In this document: piece after piece, positions 42,604 through 49,864 of the stretch
How the letters are laid out: the number at the start of each line of letters is the position of its first letter
Numbering within the stretch: the stretch's first letter is position 1
NCBI GenBank assembly: GCA_022826685.1
Contig: JAJDUL010000059.1
Span: 1 to 51,501 of the forward strand
Length of the DNA: 51,501 nt
Direction of reading: 5' to 3'
Origin: Gemmatimonadota bacterium
Lineage (GTDB): Bacteria; Gemmatimonadota; Gemmatimonadetes; Palauibacterales; Palauibacteraceae
Position numbers and translations under genes: made by a program
Notes under the pieces: model-generated
The model's input: the letters and a program-made list of their open reading frames with translations, nothing else
The model's database searches: none
Told to the model about the DNA's origin: nothing

Positions 42604-43874
42604 ACCCCCGGGCGGCGGCGCACCGGATCCTGGGCGAGGTGCGGCGCGGGACGCTCTCCGACCACGCGGCATCGCGCATCCTCCCGGCCGTGGACGCGGC
42701 CGACCGCGGACTCGCGCTGGACATCGCCTTCGGCTGCCTCCGCCTGCGCGCCCGCCTCGACGCCTGGATCCGGGCCTGCGCCGACCGGCCGCCGTCCCGC
42801 ATGGACCGGGCGGTGCGCGACTGGCTTCGCATCGGCGCGTACCAGCTCACGGAGTTGCGGACGCCGGACCACGCGGCGGTGGGCGAAACCGTCGGCGCGG
42901 CGCGTTCCGCGCTGGGGCGCCGGCGCGCGGGATACGTGAACGCCGTTCTGCGGGCGCTCGCGCGGCGCCGCGACGTCGACCCCTTTCCCGATCCCGACGT
43001 GGATCCGGTGGGACACCTGTGCTGCTGGGGTTCGCATCCGGAGTGGCTCGTCCGGCGGTGGCTCGCCCGCTGGGAGTTGGCGGATGTGCGGCGCCTCGTC
43101 GAACAGCAGAACCGGCCGCCCGACGTCGTCGTACGCATGTTGAGCGGGGAGGATCCGGCGCCGCCCGACGGCGTGGAACTCGAGCCCGTCCCCGGTTGGC
43201 CGCGCTCCTACCGGCTCGAAACGGGGCTGCCGGAGACGGCGCTCTCCCACCTGCGGGCGGTGGTTCAGGACCCTGCGGCCTCCGCCGTGGTAGATTACGC
43301 AGGAGACCGGCTCGCGGAGCCGGTGCTCGACGTGTGCGCGGCACCGGGCACGAAGGCCCTCGGGCTCGCCGCGGGGTCCGGCGTGCCGGTCGTGGCGCTC
43401 GACATCTCGCACCGGCGGCTGGCCCGCCTCGGCGCGCCGGCCGGCCGGCTCGGGCTGCCGGTGAGCACGGCCGTCGCCGACGCGCGGCGGCTTCCGGTCG
43501 CCGAGGCTGGAACCGTGCTGGCGGACGTGCCCTGCACGGGCACCGGAGTACTGCGGCGGCGGGCCGACGCCCGCTGGCGGCTCGGACAGCGCGGCCTCGA
43601 CGACCTCGTGGCCCTGCAGCGCGAGATCGTGGACGCGTGCGCCGCGGCCGTGAGACCGGGCGGGCTGCTCGTTTACAGCACGTGTTCGCTCGAACGCGAG
43701 GAGAACGAAGGACAGGTGGACGCCTTTCTGGACCGCAGGCCCGACTACCGGCGCGATCCGCCCGGCGCGGGCGCGCGCAGCGACTGCGTGACGCCTCGCG
43801 GCGACCTCTTCGTGCGCCCGTGGCTCACCGGCACGGACGGCGCCTACGCGGCGCGCCTGCGGCGGATCGCGTGA
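42600..43874 (+). CDS. rsmB: 16S rRNA m5C967 methyltransferase
   Basis: 424 residues from TTG 42600, which overlaps the thiG stop and gives the normal NPRAAAHRIL start; ATG 42555 would add 15 residues and a 49-base overlap. The N-terminal NusB-like helical domain (about 1-140, with LDIAFGCLRLRARLD and LRIGAYQLTEL) is followed by the SAM-dependent domain: LDVCAAPGTKALGLA, VALDISHRRLARL, VLADVPCTGTGVLRR (catalytic Cys) and LLVYSTCSLEREENEGQV (second Cys). Together with fmt and def it forms the common fmt-rsmB neighbourhood, here split by the thiamin genes. Confidence 0.95.
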   Translation: MNPRAAAHRILGEVRRGTLSDHAASRILPAVDAADRGLALDIAFGCLRLRARLDAWIRACADRPPSRMDRAVRDWLRIGAYQLTELRTPDHAAVGETVGAARSALGRRRAGYVNAVLRALARRRDVDPFPDPDVDPVGHLCCWGSHPEWLVRRWLARWELADVRRLVEQQNRPPDVVVRMLSGEDPAPPDGVELEPVPGWPRSYRLETGLPETALSHLRAVVQDPAASAVVDYAGDRLAEPVLDVCAAPGTKALGLAAGSGVPVVALDISHRRLARLGAPAGRLGLPVSTAVADARRLPVAEAGTVLADVPCTGTGVLRRRADARWRLGQRGLDDLVALQREIVDACAAAVRPGGLLVYSTCSLEREENEGQVDAFLDRRPDYRRDPPGAGARSDCVTPRGDLFVRPWLTGTDGAYAARLRRIA

Positions 43875-43881
43875 GAGTCCC

Positions 43882-44667
43882 GTGAGGCTCCTGCGCCTGA
43901 CCGTCGTCTTCGCCGCCCTGTTCGGCGTCGGCTACGCGTACGCCGCGATCCGGCTTTTCCCCGCGGCGGAAGATCCGACCGACGTCGACTTCACCGAGAT
44001 CCCGGATCTCACGGGCGTATCGCTGGCCGAGGCCGGGGCACGCCTCTCCGCGCTGGGGCTCGTCCCCACCGAGCAGGGCAGTCTCCATCACGGCGAGATT
44101 CCCACGGGCGGCGTCGTCGCCCAGCGACCGCTCCCGGGCCAGCTCGCCCGGGCCGGGGACACGATCGTGCTCACGACGAGCGCCGGCATCGAAACACGCG
44201 TCGTGCCCGACCTCGCCGGTCTCCCGAGCGGCGAGGCCGCGACCCTCCTCACCCGGCTCGGCTTCGAGATCGATATCGAGGAGACCGACGAGAGCGCCGC
44301 CGCCGGCGCGATCCGCACGGAGCCCGCCGCCGGGACGAGCCTCCCTCTCCCCGCCCGCGTCCGCCTCTTCGTCAGCCAGGGGAAGGCGATCGTCGCGGTT
44401 CCCGATCTTCAGGGCCGCCATGTGGACGACCTCGAGCTTCTTCTGGAGGAGGTAGATCTCCGGCTTGGCGCCGTCCGCTACCAGGTCGAGGCCCCCGAGG
44501 TGCCGGGACGCGTCATCTTTCAGAGTCCGGCCCCCGGCTCCGCGCTCCGGGGGGACGGGTTCGTCTCCGTGATCGTGGCCGGGACGCCGCCCGACTCCGC
44601 CGCCGCGGACGTCACGAGAGACGCCGCCCTCGACACGGTTCCCGCGACACCCGGCGTGGAGAGTTAG
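43882..44667 (+). CDS. Membrane-anchored protein with three PASTA domains
   Basis: 261 residues from GTG. One N-terminal transmembrane helix (about 3-25) is followed by three PASTA repeats, each starting with a proline-led strand: IPDLTGVSLAEAGARLSALG, VPDLAGLPSGEAATLLTRLG and VPDLQGRHVDDLELLLEEVD. PASTA units bind muropeptides or beta-lactams and are normally attached to Ser/Thr kinases or penicillin-binding proteins; here there is neither. It probably senses or binds peptidoglycan at the outer face of the inner membrane. The Ala/Asp-rich tail after residue 245 is low complexity. It touches the YbbR gene with no gap. Confidence 0.9.
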   Translation: MRLLRLTVVFAALFGVGYAYAAIRLFPAAEDPTDVDFTEIPDLTGVSLAEAGARLSALGLVPTEQGSLHHGEIPTGGVVAQRPLPGQLARAGDTIVLTTSAGIETRVVPDLAGLPSGEAATLLTRLGFEIDIEETDESAAAGAIRTEPAAGTSLPLPARVRLFVSQGKAIVAVPDLQGRHVDDLELLLEEVDLRLGAVRYQVEAPEVPGRVIFQSPAPGSALRGDGFVSVIVAGTPPDSAAADVTRDAALDTVPATPGVES

Positions 44668-45615
44668 ATGGATTTCAAGCGCGCGTTCACGAGTAACTGG
44701 CCCTACAAGGTCGCGGCGATCGTGCTGTCGGTACTCCTCTGGCTCAGCGTATCGGCCGACGCCGAGATCGCCGAGCAGCCGGTCTCGACGCTCCTCGAGA
44801 TCCAGGTGAGCGATTCCGCGTGGAGTCTGCGCGAAGTGCGGCCCGCCGAGATCACGACGACCTTCCGCGGCCGCCTGAACGAGGTGTTCGCCGCCCGCTT
44901 CGAGAGGCCCGTGATCCGCAAGGTTCTCGACCAGGTCGAGGACACCGTGGTCCAGGTTCCGCTCTCGGCCTCCGAGGTCATCTACAACCGCGAACTCGGA
45001 CTCGATCCCGTGGGCGTCTCCCCGGGAGCCGTCACCGTGTACCTGGAGGAGCGCGTCGGGAAGCGAGTCGCGGTCTCCGGCCGGACGGATGCGAGGGCGG
45101 CGGCGGGCGTGCTCGTCGTCGGCATGCAGGTCGCCCCTGACAGCGTGTGGCTCCAGGGGCCCGCGTCCTTCGTCAACCAGATCTCCGAGGTGACGACGGC
45201 CATGCTCGAGGTCGGCGCCGTCTCCACGCGCGTGACCCAGCAACTCGAGATCGCCCTGCCGCCGGATCTCGCGGGACTCTCGGTCGAACCCGCCACCGTG
45301 ATCGCGACCGTCGACGTCGACTCCCTCCGCACCCGCCTGTTCGCGATCGAAGTCGTCACCACGGGCCCGCGGGCCCTCATGGCCTCCGTGGATCCGCCGA
45401 CCGTCACCGTGGCCGTCACCGGACCTGCGGCCGTCGTGGACGGACTCGATCCGGGGGACCTGCTCGTGACGGTCGACATCCCCAATTCCTTCGAATCGAC
45501 GGGTTCCTATCCCGTGCGCGCCGAGTTGCCCGATGCCGTGGTCGGCACGGTGACGATCGACCTCGTTCCGGAGCGGGTGAGCGCGGGCATCGCCTCCGAC
45601 CCGCCGGACCGATAG
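44668..45615 (+). CDS. YbbR-domain (CdaR-like) membrane-anchored protein
   Basis: 315 residues. A transmembrane anchor (about 11-29, WPYKVAAIVLSVLLWLSVS) precedes three or four YbbR repeats (for example VSTLLEIQVSD, VQVPLSASEVIYNRELGLDPVGVSP and VPLTVTxS-like strands with VSPGAVTVYLEERVGKRV). In Firmicutes the homologous CdaR regulates the cyclic-di-AMP synthase CdaA, but no cdaA or glmM is adjacent here, so a link to c-di-AMP is not shown. Context (PASTA protein upstream, tsaD downstream) suggests an envelope function. Confidence 0.88.
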   Translation: MDFKRAFTSNWPYKVAAIVLSVLLWLSVSADAEIAEQPVSTLLEIQVSDSAWSLREVRPAEITTTFRGRLNEVFAARFERPVIRKVLDQVEDTVVQVPLSASEVIYNRELGLDPVGVSPGAVTVYLEERVGKRVAVSGRTDARAAAGVLVVGMQVAPDSVWLQGPASFVNQISEVTTAMLEVGAVSTRVTQQLEIALPPDLAGLSVEPATVIATVDVDSLRTRLFAIEVVTTGPRALMASVDPPTVTVAVTGPAAVVDGLDPGDLLVTVDIPNSFESTGSYPVRAELPDAVVGTVTIDLVPERVSAGIASDPPDR

Positions 45616-45650
45616 GCACGCCGCCCGCCCCGGGCGCCGCGCCGAGCCCC

Positions 45651-46733
45651 GTGGCGCCTGTCGCCGCCTTCCGGGGCGGGCCGGTCCTCGGGATCGAGAC
45701 CTCCTGCGACGAGACCTCCGCCGCCGTCGTCGATCAGAGCGGGATCCGCGGCCTCGCGATCGCCTCGCAGGACGCGCACGCCGCGTTCGGGGGCGTCGTG
45801 CCGGAGATCGCCGCCCGCGAGCACATCCGCTCGCTCGACGCGATGGTGAGGCACGCCATGTGCGAGGCGGAGGTCGACCACGCGGACATCGCGGGCGTCG
45901 GCGTGACAGCGGGGCCCGGGCTCGTCGGCGCCCTGCTCGCGGGCGTGAACTGGGCCAAGGCCTACGCCTTCGCTCGAGGGCTTCCCCTCCTCGGCGTCCA
46001 TCACATGGAGGGGCACCTGTTCGGCACCGCGCTCGAGCACGAGGGCGCGCAGCCTCCCTTCATCGGCCTCCTCGTATCGGGCGGACACACGCTCCTGCTC
46101 GAGGCGCGGGCGTGGGGGCGCTACCGCCTCCTGGGGCAGACGCGGGACGACGCGGCGGGCGAGGCGTTCGACAAGGTCGCGCGCCGGCTCGGATTGCCGT
46201 ACCCGGGCGGGCCCCAGATCCAGCGCGCGGCGGAGAGGAGCGCGGCGGCGGGGGGAGCGGCGGACGGCGGGGCGGGGCGTTTCCGGCTCCCGCGCCCGAT
46301 GCTGAGCCGACGCGATCTGCCCGGCGATCCGGCGTACTACGACATGTCCTTTTCCGGGCTGAAGACCGCCGTGGCGCGGATCGCCGAGCAACTGGAGGAG
46401 GAGGGCGCCCTCGCCGACGCCGTCGACGACCTCGCGGCGGACTTCCAGGAGGCCGTGGTCGACGTCCTCGCCGAGAAGACGCGCCGCGCCGTGGAACAGA
46501 CGGGCTGCCGGCGGGTCGTGCTGGGCGGGGGAGTGGCGCGGAACTCCCGTCTTCGTGAAGGTTTAGCCGAGCGTCTGGGCTCGTCCGGAGAGTTGTACGC
46601 CCCGTCTCCCCGCCTCGCGACGGACAACGCGGCGATGATCGCCGCGGCCGCGCTGTTCCGCCTGGCGAGAGGGGAACGCAGCCCGTGGTCGCTCAACGCC
46701 GAAGCGGCGCTCGCGTTTCCCGGCCTGGCGTAA
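45651..46733 (+). CDS. tsaD: tRNA N6-threonylcarbamoyladenosine synthase subunit TsaD
   Basis: 360 residues from GTG 45651, the first standard start ahead of VLGIETSCDETSAAVV. TsaD transfers the threonylcarbamoyl group to A37 of ANN-reading tRNAs. Metal ligands are in HHMEGHLFG; other landmarks are GVGVTAGPGLVGALL, LLVSGGHTLL, DAAGEAFDKVARRLGLPYPGGP, DMSFSGLKTAV, VLGGGVARNSRLRE and ATDNAAMIA. An Ala/Gly-rich loop (about 200-212) is longer than usual. It is separated from lgt by an 84-base gap with a tandem repeat. Confidence 0.96.
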   Translation: MAPVAAFRGGPVLGIETSCDETSAAVVDQSGIRGLAIASQDAHAAFGGVVPEIAAREHIRSLDAMVRHAMCEAEVDHADIAGVGVTAGPGLVGALLAGVNWAKAYAFARGLPLLGVHHMEGHLFGTALEHEGAQPPFIGLLVSGGHTLLLEARAWGRYRLLGQTRDDAAGEAFDKVARRLGLPYPGGPQIQRAAERSAAAGGAADGGAGRFRLPRPMLSRRDLPGDPAYYDMSFSGLKTAVARIAEQLEEEGALADAVDDLAADFQEAVVDVLAEKTRRAVEQTGCRRVVLGGGVARNSRLREGLAERLGSSGELYAPSPRLATDNAAMIAAAALFRLARGERSPWSLNAEAALAFPGLA

Positions 46734-46758
46734 CGGTCGGCGCCGAAGCAGGGGACCG

Positions 46759-46809
46759 CCAACGAGCGGCACAGCAGCCAACGAGCAGCACGGCAACCAA
46801 CGAGGAGCG
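46759..46809 (+). repeat. 19-base tandem repeat (2.7 copies) in the tsaD-lgt gap
   Basis: Units CCAACGAGCGGCACAGCAG, CCAACGAGCAGCACGGCAA and the partial CCAACGAGGAGCG lie head to tail. A single change in the last unit creates GAGGAG, the Shine-Dalgarno of lgt. The gap holds no other clear signal. Confidence 0.75.
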
Positions 46810-46817
46810 TACCAGAC

Positions 46818-47651
46818 GTGTATCCCGAACTCTTCACACTGACGCTGCCGGTTCTCGGCGAGGTCACGATCACGTCCTTCGGCGTGATGATGGCGCTCGC
46901 CTTTCTGAGCGGGTACGCCGTCCTGCGCCAGGAGACAGTGCGTCTCGGCGCCGGGCGCGACCTCGCGGCGGACATGCTGCTCGGGGCGCTCATCGGCGGC
47001 ATCGTCGGGGCGAAGATCTACTATGTGCTCCTCTACTGGGACCGGACCGCGGCCGATCCGCTGGGGATGATCTTCTCGCGCAGCGGGCTCGTCTGGTACG
47101 GCGGGTTCATCGGCGGGTGCATCGGCGTCCTGTGGGTGCTGCGCCGGCGCCCCGTCGCCACCGGCCTCGGGGTGGACGCGATCGCGCCCGCCCTCGCGCT
47201 CGCCTACGGGATCGGCCGCATCGGCTGTTTCCTCGTCGGCGACGACTATGGGCGACCGACGGAGTCGTGGGTCGGCATCGCCTTCCCCAACGGCCTTCCG
47301 CCCACGACCGCGGGCAACCTGCGGGGTTTCGGGGCGGACGTGGATCCCTCGATTCCGGATAGCCAGGTCCTCGCCGTCCACCCCACGCAGCTCTACGAGA
47401 CGGGCCTCTCTCTCATCATCTTCTTCCTCCTTTGGCGGCTGCGGCGACACCCGCACGTCCAGGGGTGGCTGTTCGGCATGTGGCTCACGATGGCCGCGGT
47501 CGAGCGCTTCGTCATCGAGATCTTCCGCGCCAAGGACGACCGCTTCTTCGGAGGCATCACGCTCGCCCAGGTGATCTCGGTCCTGCTGTTCGCCGGGGGC
47601 ATTGCGCTCGTCCTCAGGTTGCGCCGCCGGGCCGGAGAGGCGGCGGTGTGA
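46818..47651 (+). CDS. lgt: Prolipoprotein diacylglyceryl transferase
   Basis: 277 residues from GTG, about seven transmembrane helices. Lgt adds diacylglycerol to the lipobox Cys of prelipoproteins. The signature region reads GRIGCFLVGDDYGRPT, in which the enterobacterial Asn and Glu positions are Cys and Asp, a variant I believe also occurs in other phyla. Further landmarks are LVWYGGFIGG and VHPTQLYE. It provides the enzyme for the several lipoproteins predicted here. The stop overlaps the next gene (GTGA). Confidence 0.94.
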   Translation: MYPELFTLTLPVLGEVTITSFGVMMALAFLSGYAVLRQETVRLGAGRDLAADMLLGALIGGIVGAKIYYVLLYWDRTAADPLGMIFSRSGLVWYGGFIGGCIGVLWVLRRRPVATGLGVDAIAPALALAYGIGRIGCFLVGDDYGRPTESWVGIAFPNGLPPTTAGNLRGFGADVDPSIPDSQVLAVHPTQLYETGLSLIIFFLLWRLRRHPHVQGWLFGMWLTMAAVERFVIEIFRAKDDRFFGGITLAQVISVLLFAGGIALVLRLRRRAGEAAV

Positions 47652-49864
47652 AACGCGCGGCTCTGGCCGGGCTGGCGCTGGCCGTCACCCTCGCAGGGCC
47701 GCCTTCGTTCGCCGGGCCGTCTCCGTACCTCGGGCCGTCTCCACTCGGCGCGCAGGCCGCAGGAGAGGCGGGACCGCGCCGCGCCGAGGTGACGTCCCTC
47801 CGCTTCCGCGGCAACGAGACGCTCTCCGACGGCGAGTTGCGCGCGGTGATCCGCACGCGGAGCACCGAATGCACGAGCCTCCTGGTGTCCCCCTTCTGCT
47901 GGGTGACGAACTGGGGATTCGCGCACCGCCGGGCGTACCTCGACACGCTCGAGGTCAGGGTCGACGCCGACCGGCTCCGCCTGTACTACAACTTCCGCGG
48001 CCACTTCGAGGCGGAGGTCGACCACGTCGTCCGCACGAACGGCGTCGACGCCAGCGTATCGTTCATCATCGAGGAAGGTCCGGCGACCCTCATCGACGAG
48101 TTCACCATCGAGGGATTGCCCGAGACCCTCGGCGCGGATGAGGCCCGGGGTCTCGTCGATATCGGCGTCGGCGATCCCTTCGATCGCGGTCGGCTCCAGG
48201 CCGGGGTGGACAGTCTCATGGGTTCGCTGCGCCGGCAGGGCTACGTGAACGCCATGGCGCTGGAGGACTTCCAGCGCGGGCGGGACGGAACCGCGCAGGT
48301 GGCGCTCGACGTCCGCCCCGGCGCCCGATATCGCCTGGGAGAGATCCGGATCGAAGGCGGCGAGGCGATCGGCGAGGACGTGATCCGCGACCTCCTCCCC
48401 CTGCGCGCGGGCGACTACTACAACCAGGAGGCCGAGCAGGAGGGGCAGCGGAACCTCTTCGGCATCGACGCGATCCGGTTCGCCTCGATCCTCCAGGAAT
48501 CGCCGCGCCCCGGGGCCGCCGCCGCCGATTCCACCCTGGATCTCGTCGTCCAGGTCACGCCGGCCTCGCCGCGGGCGGCCCGATTCGGCGTCGGATGGAG
48601 CACCGACCAGTGTCTCCGGACCGAGGGGCGGCTCACGCACCGAAACCTCTTCGGCGGGGCCCGGCGGCTGCAGATCACCGGCCAGCTCGGGAACATCTTC
48701 GCGGACCAGCTGGACGGGTCCTTCCCCTGCTCCCAGGTAGGCACCCACCCCTCCTTCCGGACGCTGAACTATTTGCTCGAGGCGGAACTGCTCCTGCCCG
48801 TCGCCTTCTCGGCCGAGAACAGCTTCAGCGCCCGCCTCTTCGTCGAGCGGGAGACGATTCCCGATGTCTTCATCCAGGAGGGCTTCGGCGCCGAAATCGG
48901 CCTGACGCGCCGAATCGGGCGCCGCGCGTCCGCCACGCTCTCGTACTCGCCGGGCTACACCGGCTTCGGCGAACAGTCGGCGGACATTTTCTTCTGCATC
49001 AACTTCGGTTTCTGCGAACCCGAGGACATCGTCACCGTGACGAGATCGCGCTGGCTGGCGCCCCTCACGCTCTCCGTGCTCTACAACGAGACGGACGACG
49101 CGCTCCGCCCGACGCGCGGCTACTATCTGACGGCGGAGGGGGAAGTCGCCCACGAGACCACCGGATCGCAGTACCGCTACGCGCGGATCGTGGGGCAGGC
49201 CGCGCTCTTCCGGGAACTCGAGCCCGGTCTCGTGTTCGCCGCGCGCGCGCGAACCGGAGTCGTCCGCTTCCCCGGCACCCGCATCTTCACTCCCGGCGCG
49301 CCCCGCACCGACCGCCTCATCCATCCCTCCCGACGCTTCTTCGTCGGCGGCTCGCGGAGCGTGCGCGGCGTCGGCCAGAACCTCCTCGGACCCCGCGTGC
49401 TCGTGGCCGACCAGGTGGAGGACTGCCCGGCGGGGGATTTCGAGGCGTGCGTGGCGCGGCTCGCGGCGGAGGACCCCGGCGCCTTCGACGAGCGCCCCCG
49501 CGGCGGCGACGCCCAGCTGGAACTGAGTTTCGAACTCCGCCGATACCTCAGCGAGCGGTGGAGCCTCGTCTTCTTCGGGGATGCGGGAAGCGTCTCGCAG
49601 CGGCTCACGGAGCTGCGGGATATCCAGTGGACGCCCGGCATGGGACTCCGGTACGCGAGCCCGGTCGGTTCCATCCGGCTCGATATTGGGTACAATACAA
49701 CATTCGCGACCGAGTTACCGGCAATTGTATCGATGGAGGACGGAACCTTGGTCCAGATGCCGCAGCCCGTCTTGTTCGACCCCTTCCGGTTCGACGATCC
49801 GCACCCCCTGCTCGAACTCTGGCGCCGCGTGCAGATCCACGTGTCCATCGGAGAAGCGTTCTGA
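47648..49864 (+). CDS. TamA/BamA-family outer-membrane assembly barrel
   Basis: 738 residues from GTG overlapping the lgt stop. A signal peptide (about 1-35) precedes three POTRA-like domains (starting near VTSLRFRGNETLSDGELRAV, ATLIDEFTIEGLPETL and YRLGEIRIEGGEAI), then a 16-strand-type bacterial surface antigen (D15) barrel with ALRPTRGYYLTAEGE and the lid-loop motif SVRGVGQN. Three POTRAs and a TamB/AsmA-like gene next to it favour TamA over BamA. The periplasmic and loop parts contain about nine cysteines, which is many for this family. The barrel terminates with IHVSIGEAF, ending in Phe as outer-membrane proteins do. Confidence 0.9.
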   Translation: MKRAALAGLALAVTLAGPPSFAGPSPYLGPSPLGAQAAGEAGPRRAEVTSLRFRGNETLSDGELRAVIRTRSTECTSLLVSPFCWVTNWGFAHRRAYLDTLEVRVDADRLRLYYNFRGHFEAEVDHVVRTNGVDASVSFIIEEGPATLIDEFTIEGLPETLGADEARGLVDIGVGDPFDRGRLQAGVDSLMGSLRRQGYVNAMALEDFQRGRDGTAQVALDVRPGARYRLGEIRIEGGEAIGEDVIRDLLPLRAGDYYNQEAEQEGQRNLFGIDAIRFASILQESPRPGAAAADSTLDLVVQVTPASPRAARFGVGWSTDQCLRTEGRLTHRNLFGGARRLQITGQLGNIFADQLDGSFPCSQVGTHPSFRTLNYLLEAELLLPVAFSAENSFSARLFVERETIPDVFIQEGFGAEIGLTRRIGRRASATLSYSPGYTGFGEQSADIFFCINFGFCEPEDIVTVTRSRWLAPLTLSVLYNETDDALRPTRGYYLTAEGEVAHETTGSQYRYARIVGQAALFRELEPGLVFAARARTGVVRFPGTRIFTPGAPRTDRLIHPSRRFFVGGSRSVRGVGQNLLGPRVLVADQVEDCPAGDFEACVARLAAEDPGAFDERPRGGDAQLELSFELRRYLSERWSLVFFGDAGSVSQRLTELRDIQWTPGMGLRYASPVGSIRLDIGYNTTFATELPAIVSMEDGTLVQMPQPVLFDPFRFDDPHPLLELWRRVQIHVSIGEAF

